Source: Lewinellaceae bacterium (GTDB lineage Bacteria > Bacteroidota > Bacteroidia > Chitinophagales > Saprospiraceae). From it: a stretch of 64,000 nucleotides of DNA. How positions within the stretch are numbered: position 1 is the stretch's first letter; every line of letters begins with the position of its first letter. This document shows, piece by piece, positions 33,781 to 42,783 of this stretch. The notes beneath the pieces were generated by a model. That model worked only from the letters and a program-made list of their open reading frames with translations, was not told the DNA's origin and did not search any database. The DNA is taken from assembly GCA_020636325.1 (NCBI GenBank), contig JACJYC010000016.1, positions 1 to 64,000 on the forward strand, written 5' to 3'. The position numbers were made by a program, and so were the translations under genes.

Positions 33781-33850
33781 CAACTGCCAACTGACAACTG
33801 CCAACTGATCACTGACAACTGACAACTGATCACTGATCACTGACAACTGA
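33781..33850. repeat. Heptamer array, CAACTGA/TCACTGA
   Basis: Ten contiguous heptamers: CAACTGC or CAACTGA with three TCACTGA variants. The period is the same (7 bp) as the GTYGTAA arrays but the sequence is unrelated. It sits 118 bases upstream of the PDZ-protein start. Confidence 0.9.
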
Positions 33851-33968
33851 CCAAAACTGCCATCTTTCTTTTTCTCCAAATTTTCCCTTTCAAACAGGAA
33901 AAAACCTGCAACTTTTTCATCCTACTTATGTCTTTGTGTAAAATTTCACTTCCTAAAACAAGTGCCTT

Positions 33969-35363
33969 ATGAAGAAATTTACCCTTATGCTGTTGGGGCT
34001 GGCTTTATTTGCAGCTCCATTGTCTATTCAGGCCCAGGAAAAAATGGAGGGCCAGCCTGCCGCTGTGATCGTCAAAAAAGTGACGACCAGCGACGGGGGT
34101 ATTACAATCGTTAAAGAGACCGTTCCTGAAGGGCAATCCGTTATCCATGAGCTGAAAGACCTAAAAGATCTGAAAGGGGAAAATGTAGAGATCCATATCC
34201 TCAACGACGAAGGACTGGAGATCAACCTGGATCAGAAAGCCGAAACCGTCCTTTATATCCGCAAGGCCAAAGAGGATATGGATCGGATGAAAGGCGACAT
34301 GGAGAACATGCAGAATGAATTCAAACAGCTCAGGATCTACATGCACGACAATCAGGAGCTGGGCGAAAAAATGAAGGAGCTGGGCGAAAAAATGGGCAGC
34401 TTCAACGCGGTCTCCGTTTCTGATCAGCGTCCGCTTCTGGGCATTTACCCCGATGAGAACCGCGAAGGCAAAGGCCTTGCCATCGGCAGCCTCGCCGGTG
34501 AAGAAGGCGCAAAAGCAGCCGGAATGCTTTCAGGCGACGTCATTACGGCGGTTGACGGTCAGGCGATCAACAGCACCTCCGACCTGCGCAACGTATTGAG
34601 CGCTCACAAGGTCGGTGATTTGGTGAAAGTGAACTACGATCGCAACGGCCAGGCCGCCGAAACAACGGTGAAACTGAAAGGCTCGTCCTATAATTATTCC
34701 TATAGCTATAGCTACGAACGCGATCCGTGCAAAGTATTCATCGGCGTTTATGTCGGCAGCACGGGCGAGAACGGCGAAGGCGTACGCGTGAACGGCATCA
34801 TCCGCGGGACTTCCGCTGAAAAATACGGCATCCAGGCCAAGGACGTGATCCTCGCACTGGACGACGTGCCCACCAACTCCTTCTCCGAGCTGCACCGCGA
34901 GCGCGACAAGCACCAGCCCGGCGAATGGTACACCCTGAGCATCCTCCGCAACGGACAGCGCATGGAGATTGACGCCCAATTCAAATCCTGCGAGAAAACG
35001 GCTGAAGAAGTAACCGAACCGGTTGAAGAGCCCGTTGCAGAAGAATTGGTCGAAACGGTGGAAGAAGTAGCGCAACCCGTCGTCCAGCCGGACTTCGAAC
35101 TGCAGCCCGAATCCTGGAAGATCTACCCGAACCCGACGTTCGGCAGATTGCAACTGGAATTCCAGGCTGAACCGCTGCCGACCACCATCCAGATCCAGGA
35201 TGTCAGCGGCAAAACCGTCTACCGCGAAGCCCGCAACCAGTTCGACGGTTATTACAACGAAACCATCGACCTGAGCAGCGCGCTGCCCGGCCAGTACCTG
35301 CTGTCCGTACAACAAGGCGATAAGATCAAAACTGAAAAGATCGTGCTGATGCCGAGAGCCTGA
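33969..35363 (+). CDS. Secreted tandem-PDZ protein with type IX secretion tail
   Basis: A 464-residue secreted protein. It has a signal peptide (MKKFTLMLLGLALFAAPLSIQAQ), a coiled-coil-like charged stretch at about 85-140 (MKGDMENMQNEFKQLRIYM), and two PDZ domains. The first lies at about 155-240 (PLLGIYPDENREGKGLAIGS, AAGMLSGDVITAVDG) and the second at about 255-340 (KVFIGVYVG ... YGIQAKDVILALDDVPTNSF). A Glu/Val-rich linker follows at about 340-380. The C-terminal domain (WKIYPNPTFGRLQLEF ... LPGQYLLSVQQGD) is the conserved type IX sorting tail. PDZ domains without a protease suggest peptide or C-terminus binding outside the cell. It is monocistronic: a strong terminator follows. Confidence 0.93.
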   Translation: MKKFTLMLLGLALFAAPLSIQAQEKMEGQPAAVIVKKVTTSDGGITIVKETVPEGQSVIHELKDLKDLKGENVEIHILNDEGLEINLDQKAETVLYIRKAKEDMDRMKGDMENMQNEFKQLRIYMHDNQELGEKMKELGEKMGSFNAVSVSDQRPLLGIYPDENREGKGLAIGSLAGEEGAKAAGMLSGDVITAVDGQAINSTSDLRNVLSAHKVGDLVKVNYDRNGQAAETTVKLKGSSYNYSYSYSYERDPCKVFIGVYVGSTGENGEGVRVNGIIRGTSAEKYGIQAKDVILALDDVPTNSFSELHRERDKHQPGEWYTLSILRNGQRMEIDAQFKSCEKTAEEVTEPVEEPVAEELVETVEEVAQPVVQPDFELQPESWKIYPNPTFGRLQLEFQAEPLPTTIQIQDVSGKTVYREARNQFDGYYNETIDLSSALPGQYLLSVQQGDKIKTEKIVLMPRA

Positions 35364-35419
35364 TACCGGATTCGGTTCGGCAATAGATTTTGCAAATAGA
35401 AATCATCCATATTGACCTT

Positions 35420-35459
35420 GGCAGTCTTGCCCGTATCGCGGCAAGACTGCCGGTTTTTT
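35420..35459 (+). terminator. Strong terminator after the PDZ-protein gene
   Basis: A perfect 12-bp stem (GGCAGTCTTGCC at 35420-35431 with 35440-35451), an 8-base loop, and TTTTTT at 35454-35459. Confidence 0.9.
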
Positions 35460-35497
35460 ATACGGGAAGCCCGTTACCGCCCAATGATGAAAAGCTT

Positions 35498-35505
35498 TAC
35501 CTTTG
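35498..35505 (+). promoter_or_regulatory. -7 promoter box for the DUF4956–CotH operon
   Basis: TACCTTTG fits TAnnTTTG and lies 22 bases upstream of the DUF4956 start codon, directly after the preceding terminator. No clear -33 TTTG. Confidence 0.65.
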
Positions 35506-35527
35506 CGCCTAATGCATTGCCCGCACG

Positions 35528-36217
35528 ATGAATATTCTTGAAAAATTACAGGAGAGGTACATCCAGGAATTTGCCGATAATATCCCTTTCGACGAATTCC
35601 TGCTCAATATTCTGGTCACGGCCCTATTGGTGGCAGTGCTCCGTTGGTTCTATATCCGCTACGGCTATTCCGAAGCCGGTCGGCGGCGTTTTGCCAACAA
35701 TTTCCTGCCGCTGGCACTGGGCACCCTGCTGATCATCATGATCGTCAAATCCTCGATCGCCTTGTCCCTGGGCCTTGTCGGCGCCTTATCGATCGTGCGC
35801 TACCGGGCCGCCATCAAGGACCCCGAAGAGCTGACCTATCTGTTCATCGCTATCGGCATAGGCCTGGCCGGCGGCGCCAATCAACCGGTGCTGGCCATCG
35901 TCGCCTTCGCCTTCATCATCGGCCTGCTGTACCTCGGCAAACGCCTGTCAGGGCGCCAATCCAACGCAAAAGAAGGGCGGCTGCTGGTCCATATTCATAC
36001 CGACAAGGAAAGCCTGGAGGAGATCGCCGGTCTGTTGACCTCCATCCTCCCGTACGCCGAGCTCCGCAGGATGGATACGCTCCGGCCGGGATTGAAACTT
36101 TCCTTTGTGTGCAGAGCGGACAACCTCGAACAACTTTCGCGGCTGAAGGACGCCGTGAGCAACCTCTCTCCACAAACCCAACTGTCGATTGTTGAACAAG
36201 TTGACCTGACCATATGA
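35528..36217 (+). CDS. DUF4956 membrane protein
   Basis: A 229-residue integral membrane protein of the DUF4956 family. Three or four hydrophobic segments lie at about 24-42 (FLLNILVTALLVAVLRWF), 60-85 (LPLALGTLLIIMIVKSS) and 104-138 (LFIAIGIGLAGGANQPVLAI). The family signature ALSIVRYRAAIKDPEELTYL lies between segments 2 and 3. A soluble C-terminal domain (about 150-229) is probably cytoplasmic. DUF4956 genes are often found beside CotH-kinase and VTC-type polyphosphate polymerase genes. Here the CotH gene overlaps this one by 4 bases (ATGA), so the pair is translationally coupled, but no VTC domain gene is present in the window. The function is not known. Confidence 0.9.
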   Translation: MNILEKLQERYIQEFADNIPFDEFLLNILVTALLVAVLRWFYIRYGYSEAGRRRFANNFLPLALGTLLIIMIVKSSIALSLGLVGALSIVRYRAAIKDPEELTYLFIAIGIGLAGGANQPVLAIVAFAFIIGLLYLGKRLSGRQSNAKEGRLLVHIHTDKESLEEIAGLLTSILPYAELRRMDTLRPGLKLSFVCRADNLEQLSRLKDAVSNLSPQTQLSIVEQVDLTI

Positions 36218-39189
36218 TCCTGGGGGACGGAAAAACGACCCGGCCTTTTCAACTGCCGGACAAGACGCCGGTGATCATCTTCCTGTTGCTGTTTTTGCTG
36301 ATCGCTGCGGCCTTGATCGTTCGCCGGGGGCATCGCGGACCGTCCGCAACCGCCGCAACCGGCATATTGCTGGACGCGGAAAGGAATTTTCCGGGCGTCG
36401 ATGCCCATTTCATCAGCGATGAGGCGGCCCATACCGGAAGCCATTCCTACAAAATCCCGGCCGGCGACGGCCCCCAATACGGCCCCGCTTATGACCTGGA
36501 GCCGGTTCAGCCCGGGGAAGTTTACCGGATCACCGTCTGGCGGCAGCGCAATTCCCTCAACGAAGGCAAACTGGTGGTCAATGCTTCCGGCGGCGGCAGC
36601 TTTTACCTCGAGACCGCCGACAAGACCGGCGCCGACGAAGCCGCCTGGGAAAAACTGGAACTCTATTTCCATATTCCGTTCGAGACGCCGCCCCAAAGCC
36701 TGAAAGTCTATATTTATACCAACGGCTACCTGCCGGTCTATTTTGACGACCTCCGCATCGAAAAAGTGGATGTCTGGCAAAAAAGCCGGTTTCAACCCGT
36801 TGCCATCGGGCTGGAAATCGGTGCAAAAGCCCTCCAAAAACTGGAAGAAAAACGGCAGCAAGCACTTCGGGAAGGCATCCTGGTCACAGCGGACGACGAC
36901 TGGGTAAATGCCAGGCTAACCGATACCTCAGGACAGGAAATACCGGTGGAGATCCGCCTCAAAGGGGACTGGCTCGACCACCTGAACAGCCGCAAATGGT
37001 CGTTTCGCGTCAGGGTGCGCGACCCCTACAGCTGGCGCGGCCTCAAGACCTTCTCCCTCCACACCCCCGCTGCACGGTATTTTCTGCACGAATGGCTCCT
37101 CCACCAGTTGTGGGAGCGGGAAGACGTGCTGACCACCCGCTATGACTTCGTCGAACTCCGGCTCAACGGCCAAAGCCTCGGCATCTACGCCTTTGAGGAA
37201 CACTTTGAAAAACAACTGATCGAATCCCGGAAACGCAGGGAAGGCCCGATCCTCAAATTTTCCGAAACCGGGATGTGGACGGCCATCCAGCGACAACTCG
37301 AAGGCCCGGGATATACACGGCCCGGCGCCACCCATTCGGCCATGGACGCCGACAATGCACCGGTCGAAGTCTTCAGAGAGGGCCCTACCCTGGCCGATTC
37401 CACCCTGGCCGGCGAATGGCGCGAGGCCCTGCATGCCCTGGAGGCTTTTCGGACAGGCGAAGCGCCGCCCGCCCAGATTTTTGATCTGGACAGGCTGGCC
37501 AGGTACTACGCCGTCGCCGATGCGCTCAACGCCTACCACGGGATTGCCTGGCACAACCAGCGCTTCTACTACAACCCGATCACCGGCCTGCTGGAGCCCA
37601 TCGGCTTTGACGGGTACGGCGAACAGCCCCCGCGCCAATACGATATTCTGGGACAGGGCGGCCTCAATCCTTTCTCCCTCGACCAGAATTCCCTTTTTTC
37701 GGGGTTGGCCCAGGACAGCGCTTTCATGGCCGCTTACGTCCGGGAACTGGACCGGATCACCTCACCCCGGTATTTCCCGGGGTTCATCGATTCGGTCCGA
37801 GAGGAATGGACGCCGCGCCTTGAGTGGCTGCAAATGGAAACGCCGGATTACAAACCGGATCTGACCGGGTTTGAGGCGGACGCCGCCTACGTCCACTCCC
37901 TGTTGCTGCCCTATCCCGGGGAAAGCCTCCGGGCTTATATTCAAACCAGCAAGAACGGCCTCCAGCAGGTGGCGGTCAGCAACCGGCATACCCTGCCCGT
38001 TCGGGTAGTGGGATTCGGCAAATCGGCTAAAACGATGACCATACCCCTGGACGAACCGGTATTGTTGCCGGGAGTGACGCCGCGCCGGTTCCGGATGAAG
38101 CTGAAGCGGGACAGCCTGATCCGGGACTTTGCATCGCTCCGTTTTCAGGAGGAAGCCGCCATGCAGCAAGGTCCGCCGACATACCGTTTTCTGGAGGTCG
38201 GCGGGCAGGCGGATTTTCTCTTTTTTCAACCACTGGGGCTGGATACGCTGATGTCGGCCCCCCTGATCCCGTCGGCATTGCCGGAGGGGTTGGCCGCTGC
38301 ACCCGCGACGTTTGCCCGGGCTGAACTGAAGCGGAACGGCCCCTACCTGGTGAATGGCCGCCAGATCGATTTCCCGCCCGGCGATCATGCCATACGAGAG
38401 GATATTGTTATACCGGCCGGGTACGCCGTCCGGTTTGCCGCAGGTTCGAGACTGAATCTGCTGAACGGCGCCGCCTTCATCAGCCGTTCTCCGGTGGAAA
38501 TGGCGGGGGAGCCGGATAATCCGGTGGAGGTCAGGTCGGATGACGGGACCGGGAACGGGTTTACAGTGCTCGAAGCCAAAACGGCATCCGTCCTGCAACA
38601 TGTGGTCTTTGATAACCTCACAACCCTCAGGCGCCGCGACTGGCAGTTGACCGGCGCGGTCACGTTTTATGCCTCCGCGGTAAAACTGTCCGATTGCACC
38701 TTCCGGAAAAACCACTGCGAAGATGCGCTCAATATCGTCCGGTCGGAGTTCGATATGGAATCCTGCCATTTTTCCGACACGGCGGGCGACGGGTTTGATA
38801 CCGATTTCTGCCGGGGCGAGATCCGGCGTTCGGCCTTTGTACACACGGGAAATGACGGGATGGATTTTTCGGGCTCCGTTATTGTGGTCCGAAACTGCCT
38901 GTTGGAATCTAACGGAGACAAGGGCATCAGCGTAGGCGAGGAAAGCGACGTCCACGTATTCGATACGGAATTTGCCCATGATCCGATCGCTATCGCCTCC
39001 AAGGACCTTTCCATGGCCTACGTTTCCAATGTCACCTTGTCGGATTGCGATCAGGGGTTTGCGGCCTACCGGAAAAAGCCCGAATTCGGCGGCGCCGACC
39101 TGATTGTGGAAAGCTATAAGGCTACCGGCATCCGGCGATTATACCAGGCGGCTGAAGGAAGCAGGATCATTTTCAAGCAGGAAAAATAA
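36214..39189 (+). CDS. CotH-kinase-like protein with N-terminal jelly-roll and C-terminal right-handed beta-helix
   Basis: A 991-residue protein anchored by a single transmembrane segment (about 18-37). After it come a jelly-roll/carbohydrate-binding-like domain (about 50-190, FDDLRIEKVDVW at its end), a CotH kinase-like domain (about 240-580; IRLKGDWLDHL, KTFSLHTPAARYFLHEWLL, IYAFEEHFEKQLIE and GLLEPIGFDGYGE), and a right-handed parallel beta-helix (about 730-960; repeated SDCTFRKNHCEDALNIVRS, HTGNDGMDFSGS, SNGDKGISVGEES). CotH proteins are atypical protein kinases of spore coats and cell-surface assembly; beta-helices usually bind or cleave polysaccharide. The ATG overlaps the DUF4956 stop by 4 bases. 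The role, perhaps modifying a surface polymer, is inference. Confidence 0.92.
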   Translation: MILGDGKTTRPFQLPDKTPVIIFLLLFLLIAAALIVRRGHRGPSATAATGILLDAERNFPGVDAHFISDEAAHTGSHSYKIPAGDGPQYGPAYDLEPVQPGEVYRITVWRQRNSLNEGKLVVNASGGGSFYLETADKTGADEAAWEKLELYFHIPFETPPQSLKVYIYTNGYLPVYFDDLRIEKVDVWQKSRFQPVAIGLEIGAKALQKLEEKRQQALREGILVTADDDWVNARLTDTSGQEIPVEIRLKGDWLDHLNSRKWSFRVRVRDPYSWRGLKTFSLHTPAARYFLHEWLLHQLWEREDVLTTRYDFVELRLNGQSLGIYAFEEHFEKQLIESRKRREGPILKFSETGMWTAIQRQLEGPGYTRPGATHSAMDADNAPVEVFREGPTLADSTLAGEWREALHALEAFRTGEAPPAQIFDLDRLARYYAVADALNAYHGIAWHNQRFYYNPITGLLEPIGFDGYGEQPPRQYDILGQGGLNPFSLDQNSLFSGLAQDSAFMAAYVRELDRITSPRYFPGFIDSVREEWTPRLEWLQMETPDYKPDLTGFEADAAYVHSLLLPYPGESLRAYIQTSKNGLQQVAVSNRHTLPVRVVGFGKSAKTMTIPLDEPVLLPGVTPRRFRMKLKRDSLIRDFASLRFQEEAAMQQGPPTYRFLEVGGQADFLFFQPLGLDTLMSAPLIPSALPEGLAAAPATFARAELKRNGPYLVNGRQIDFPPGDHAIREDIVIPAGYAVRFAAGSRLNLLNGAAFISRSPVEMAGEPDNPVEVRSDDGTGNGFTVLEAKTASVLQHVVFDNLTTLRRRDWQLTGAVTFYASAVKLSDCTFRKNHCEDALNIVRSEFDMESCHFSDTAGDGFDTDFCRGEIRRSAFVHTGNDGMDFSGSVIVVRNCLLESNGDKGISVGEESDVHVFDTEFAHDPIAIASKDLSMAYVSNVTLSDCDQGFAAYRKKPEFGGADLIVESYKATGIRRLYQAAEGSRIIFKQEK

Positions 39190-39231
39190 AAAAAGCTCCT
39201 ACAACAGGGGAGGCAATTCGGATGTAGGAGC
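39181..39231 (-). terminator. Terminator for the minus-strand type IX cargo gene
   Basis: A 9-bp stem (GCTCCTACA at 39195-39203 with 39223-39231). On the minus strand it is followed by TTTTTTTATTTTTC across the end of the CotH gene, giving a good U-tract; on the plus strand no T-run follows. It lies about 280 bases beyond the stop of the minus-strand gene. Confidence 0.6.
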
Positions 39232-39409
39232 CTGAACATACTATGAGAAAACTACACAGTTGTAAAGTTAATTCCTTGATATAACATCGAATCCGGATAA
39301 TTACGCAAAGGGCGCTATCCGGCCCCCTGTGGTAGGTTTGAATTAGAAAATGGAAACTGGGGGAGAAATGAGGTTTTTAAAGTGTAAAATTTTGGCAATC
39401 AGTTCTTTA

Positions 39410-39509
39410 GTCGTAAGTGATAAGTTGTAAGTCGTAAGTCGGATAACATGATGAACCCACTTACGACTTACGACTTACGACTTACGACTTACGACTTACA
39501 ACTTACGAC
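39410..39509. repeat. Inverted pair of heptamer arrays (GTCGTAA ... TTACGAC)
   Basis: A forward array (39410-39441: GTCGTAA, GTGATAA, GTTGTAA, GTCGTAA, part of a fifth) is followed after a 19-base gap by an inverted array of seven units (39461-39509: TTACGAC x5, TTACAAC, TTACGAC). The two halves can pair into a long cruciform or hairpin directly after the stop codon (39514) of the minus-strand gene. Apart from this array and the terminator at 39181-39231, nothing was recognised in 39190-39513. Confidence 0.9.
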
Positions 39510-39513
39510 TAAT

Positions 39514-41502
39514 CTAGTCTTTCACCACCCTGAACACCTTCTGTTCAGCGGCAGATTCCACACTCAGCAGATAGATGCCCTTGGGCAGGTTGCCCAATGA
39601 GAGGGTTTCCGTAGCGAAATCCACCTGACCGAGGTCGCGGTTCAACACCGTTTGGCCAAGGCCGTTGAGCAGGCGGAGGGTTGTTGCCTGGCCGGCGAAG
39701 CCCGTGAGATTGACGTTCAGGTCGTCGGTTGTCGGGTTCGGGAAGATGTCCACTTGGGTAGCGTTGGTATGCGTGTCCGCAACTGGCCGGTTGGGAATGC
39801 CGCCGGTTACGCTGACGTTGGTGAATACGCCCGTCGAGATATCGACATGGTTGTAGCTCTCGGTGTACATGCCCATTTCGATGCAGGAGGACATGGTCAC
39901 GTTGACGCTGAAGGCGAAGTACCAGGTAACCCCGTTAGGAGAGGAATAACCTGAGAAATTATTGCCTGATCTGGTGATGCGCAGCCAGTTTCTGCCCGGA
40001 GGAACAGACGTCAGGGAAGTGGTGCCGATGCCGTTGGTCGTGGAGCGTATTTCGCGCCCCAACTGTGTCAGCAGTTTGGTTTTCAGCCCTACTTTCTTGG
40101 AGCCTGTGGCGTTGGTTTCGCGCATCATGATGCCGGCCCAGCCTTGTGGCGTTACACTTTCCACTTTGACGGTAATGGAGCCGTCGCCGCAAAGCGGTTG
40201 GTTGACAAAGAACAGCCCGTCGACGGTCAGGGTAGTATTGCCGTTGGTGGCCAGGATATAGGTCGGCTCGCCGCAGGAGGGAAAGGTAGCCGTGCCGTGG
40301 GCGCTGCCGATACTGCTGGCGTCCCATTCTTCGGGCAGGTCGCCGCCGGCCGCAACCGTTACGGTCTTGGAGCAGGAAGCGGTGTTATTGCTCCCGTCGG
40401 TGGCCGTTACGTTGATCACCTGAGAGCCCAGCGTAGCGCAGGAAACCGTAGCGGGCGAATAGGAAATAGTGACCGGACCGCAGGCGTCGGAGGCGCTGTT
40501 TACCAGTTCGTTGCCGCTGAACGTGTAGGTGCCTTCAGGGCCGAGTTGTACGCTCACGGTACCGCTGATGCAAGTGATGGACGGATCCGTATCATCGGGA
40601 TTGCAGGGGTCAGCGCATTCAACCGACAGTTCGTAGGTACCGTTTGCTGAGCTGAAACCGTGGACCAGGATGTAGTAGGTCACGCCGTTAGCGGTGTTGA
40701 AGTTGACCGTTGAACGAAGACTGCTGAAAGAGCAGGAAGTATCGTCATCATTACCTGCGGCACAGACCAGGCCGCCGCAACTGCCGGTATATACCCGGAT
40801 CTTGGTGTCAAAGCTGGTGCCTGCATTGCAAAGCGAGAGGGTAGCCGGCAGGCCGTTGCCGACCAGTTTGTACCATACGCCGCCGCCGGTGCCGTCGGAG
40901 GTGCCGCAGAAAGGCGCTACATCGGCCGTCGCATTTGCGGTGCTGCCGGAGACTGTTTGTCCGCAGGTCACCGTGATAGCGCCGGAGCAGAGGTCGTTGG
41001 CGGGCGGCGGTGAGGGCGGTGCGGCGCAGGTGGCCGTCAGCTCAAAGTTGCCGGTTGATGCGCTGAAGCCGTGTACCAGCACGTAATAGGTGACAGCGTT
41101 GACAGAGTTGAAGGTAACCTTGGATCTCAGCGAACTGAATGAACAGGCAAAATCGTCATCATTGCCGGATACGCAGACCAGGCTGCCGCAGGAGCCGGAA
41201 AAAACGCTCAGTTTGGTGTCGTATCCCACAGCAGAGCAGGTGGACAGCGTGATGCCGGCGCCGGTGCCGGTGATCTTGTACCACACACCTGGCGCTGTGT
41301 TGGAGACGGAGCAGGAGCCTGCATTGTCAAACGTAGCGTTTATAGTCGTACCGCTCAACGTCTGACCGCAGGAGATGGCGGTGGCGTTGGCGCAAAGGTC
41401 GTTGGCCGGTTGCGCAAAGGCCGAGTAACCCATCAAGGTGAACACGAAAAATGCCGCTCCGGTGAGGAGACTGCTAAAGGATCTGGTAAAATTCGATTTC
41501 AT
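39514..41502 (-). CDS. Type IX secretion cargo with two PPC-like domains
   Basis: A 662-residue secreted protein. Signal peptide: FVFTLMGYSAFAQ at about residue 20-31. Two tandem repeats of about 125 residues follow (PANDLCANATAISCGQTLSG ... VSGNDDDFACSFSSLRS, and again PPANDLCSGAITVTCGQTVSG), resembling pre-peptidase C-terminal (PPC) domains. A HYR-like segment (DDTDPSITCISGTVSVQLG) comes next, then a beta-rich region of about 190 residues (TLTVDGLFFVNQPLCGDGS ... WAGIMMRETNATGSKKV). The C-terminus is a type IX sorting tail (VDIFPNPTTDDLNVNLTGF ... LPKGIYLLSVESAAEQ). ATG 41502 is preferred over 41520 as it leads into the signal. No protease domain is present; the role could be adhesion. Confidence 0.9.
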   Translation of the reverse strand: MKSNFTRSFSSLLTGAAFFVFTLMGYSAFAQPANDLCANATAISCGQTLSGTTINATFDNAGSCSVSNTAPGVWYKITGTGAGITLSTCSAVGYDTKLSVFSGSCGSLVCVSGNDDDFACSFSSLRSKVTFNSVNAVTYYVLVHGFSASTGNFELTATCAAPPSPPPANDLCSGAITVTCGQTVSGSTANATADVAPFCGTSDGTGGGVWYKLVGNGLPATLSLCNAGTSFDTKIRVYTGSCGGLVCAAGNDDDTSCSFSSLRSTVNFNTANGVTYYILVHGFSSANGTYELSVECADPCNPDDTDPSITCISGTVSVQLGPEGTYTFSGNELVNSASDACGPVTISYSPATVSCATLGSQVINVTATDGSNNTASCSKTVTVAAGGDLPEEWDASSIGSAHGTATFPSCGEPTYILATNGNTTLTVDGLFFVNQPLCGDGSITVKVESVTPQGWAGIMMRETNATGSKKVGLKTKLLTQLGREIRSTTNGIGTTSLTSVPPGRNWLRITRSGNNFSGYSSPNGVTWYFAFSVNVTMSSCIEMGMYTESYNHVDISTGVFTNVSVTGGIPNRPVADTHTNATQVDIFPNPTTDDLNVNLTGFAGQATTLRLLNGLGQTVLNRDLGQVDFATETLSLGNLPKGIYLLSVESAAEQKVFRVVKD

Positions 41503-41789
41503 ACGATTTGATTTAATCAACTTAATTGGTAATACCTATCAGGACATGCAGGTGCATGATCATGAATCCTTAAGAAACTGAATAATAGACAATAAGGTGA
41601 TCAACGATCGGCTTGGGAAGTACGGTTTCTATTTGTTAATCTTGCTGTCTTACGGATAAGTACAGTGTAGTCAGAGAAGAAATGCGTTGATGAATCCTCA
41701 GAAAAAACGAGTGGGCGCACAAGAAAACAAATGTCCGCTAAAATTTGCTCAAAGCTATAGAAATTACGCAGGGAAACGCCTTCAAGGGA

Positions 41790-41819
41790 CAAATATAGGA
41801 ATATTTAGATATCAACAAA
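41790..41819 (-). promoter_or_regulatory. Bacteroidota-type promoter for the minus-strand cargo gene
   Basis: On the minus strand, TTTG (41819-41816), an 18-base spacer and TATATTTG (41797-41790). This fits the TTTG-N19-TAnnTTTG consensus within one base of spacing. The leader to the start at 41502 would be about 280 bases. The 63-codon frame at 41601-41792 on the same strand overlaps this box and is not supported. Confidence 0.6.
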
Positions 41820-41934
41820 TTTTTTAAGCGTTTTTTTTTAATGCATTGAGCGGTGACTTGGATCAGTGCCGGCGGCGATAATAAGCCTTTGTATGGCGCT
41901 TTTTTCGTAACATTGCCTCAAATTCTGACCACGT

Positions 41935-42783
41935 ATGGAACTGATCATGCCCAATCTGGCCAGCCCCGAAGTATGGCTCAGCCTGCTGACGCTGACCTTC
42001 CTGGAAATAGTGCTGGGTATTGACAATATCATCTTCATCTCCATCGCTGCCGGCCGGCTTCCGGACAAAGACCAGGCCAAGGCCACCAATACCGGGTTGC
42101 TGCTGGCCATGGTGCTGCGCATCGGCCTTCTGTTTGGGATCACGTGGATGGTGGCCATGGAAGCGGCCTGGTTTCCTGTCGACTGGGGGTGGTTCAAAGG
42201 CGACTTTTCAGGGCAGAGCCTGATCCTGATTGCCGGCGGGTTGTTCCTGCTGTATAAAAGCACGACGGAGATCCACCACAAGCTGGAGGGGGAGGAAGGT
42301 GAAGGCGGTGTAAAGGGCAAAGGCGGTTCGTCGCTCGGCAACGCCATTCTGCAGATCACGGTGATCAATATCGTATTCTCCTTTGATTCCATCCTGACGG
42401 CGGTCGGGATGACCAACGGCGTACACGGCGCCCTGGCCATCATGATCTTCGCGGTCGTGCTTTCCGTGCTCATCATGATGCTGTTCGCCACACCGGTAGC
42501 CCGGTTCGTCAACCGGCACCCGACCATCCAGATGCTGGGGCTGTCCTTCCTGCTGCTGATCGGCTTCATGCTGATCGCCGAGGGCGCCCACCTGGCGCAC
42601 GTAGAATTGGCCGGCGCTTCGATCGGGGCCGTCCCCAAAGGCTACCTGTATTTCGCCATTGCCTTCTCCCTGTTCGTGGAATTCCTCAACCTTCGGTTGC
42701 GGCGCAGGCAAAAGCCGATTCAGTTGCATGGGGTCAAGGAGGAAGCGGTGAAGGAGGGGATAATCGAGGAACTGGAGAACTGA
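41935..42783 (+). CDS. TerC/Alx-family integral membrane protein
   Basis: A 282-residue protein with about seven hydrophobic segments and the TerC signature EIVLGIDNIIFISIAAGRLP around residues 24-43, including the GIDN aspartate conserved in this family. Related proteins are linked to metal export (Mn) or tellurite/pH stress. The second half repeats the pattern (IVFSFDSILTAVGMTNG around 145), as in other TerC proteins, which have two inverted halves. An acidic/charged loop (HHKLEGEEGEGGVKGKGGSS) connects them. A second possible start is ATG 41947. No partner ter genes are nearby. It is followed by a repeat array and a glycosyltransferase gene. Confidence 0.92.
   Translation: MELIMPNLASPEVWLSLLTLTFLEIVLGIDNIIFISIAAGRLPDKDQAKATNTGLLLAMVLRIGLLFGITWMVAMEAAWFPVDWGWFKGDFSGQSLILIAGGLFLLYKSTTEIHHKLEGEEGEGGVKGKGGSSLGNAILQITVINIVFSFDSILTAVGMTNGVHGALAIMIFAVVLSVLIMMLFATPVARFVNRHPTIQMLGLSFLLLIGFMLIAEGAHLAHVELAGASIGAVPKGYLYFAIAFSLFVEFLNLRLRRRQKPIQLHGVKEEAVKEGIIEELEN

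Noticed and set aside
41601..41792. 63-codon minus-strand frame upstream of the type IX cargo gene
   Set aside because: Its start overlaps the promoter box at 41790-41797, so it would lie in the untranslated leader; composition is Ser/Phe-rich without a family pattern.
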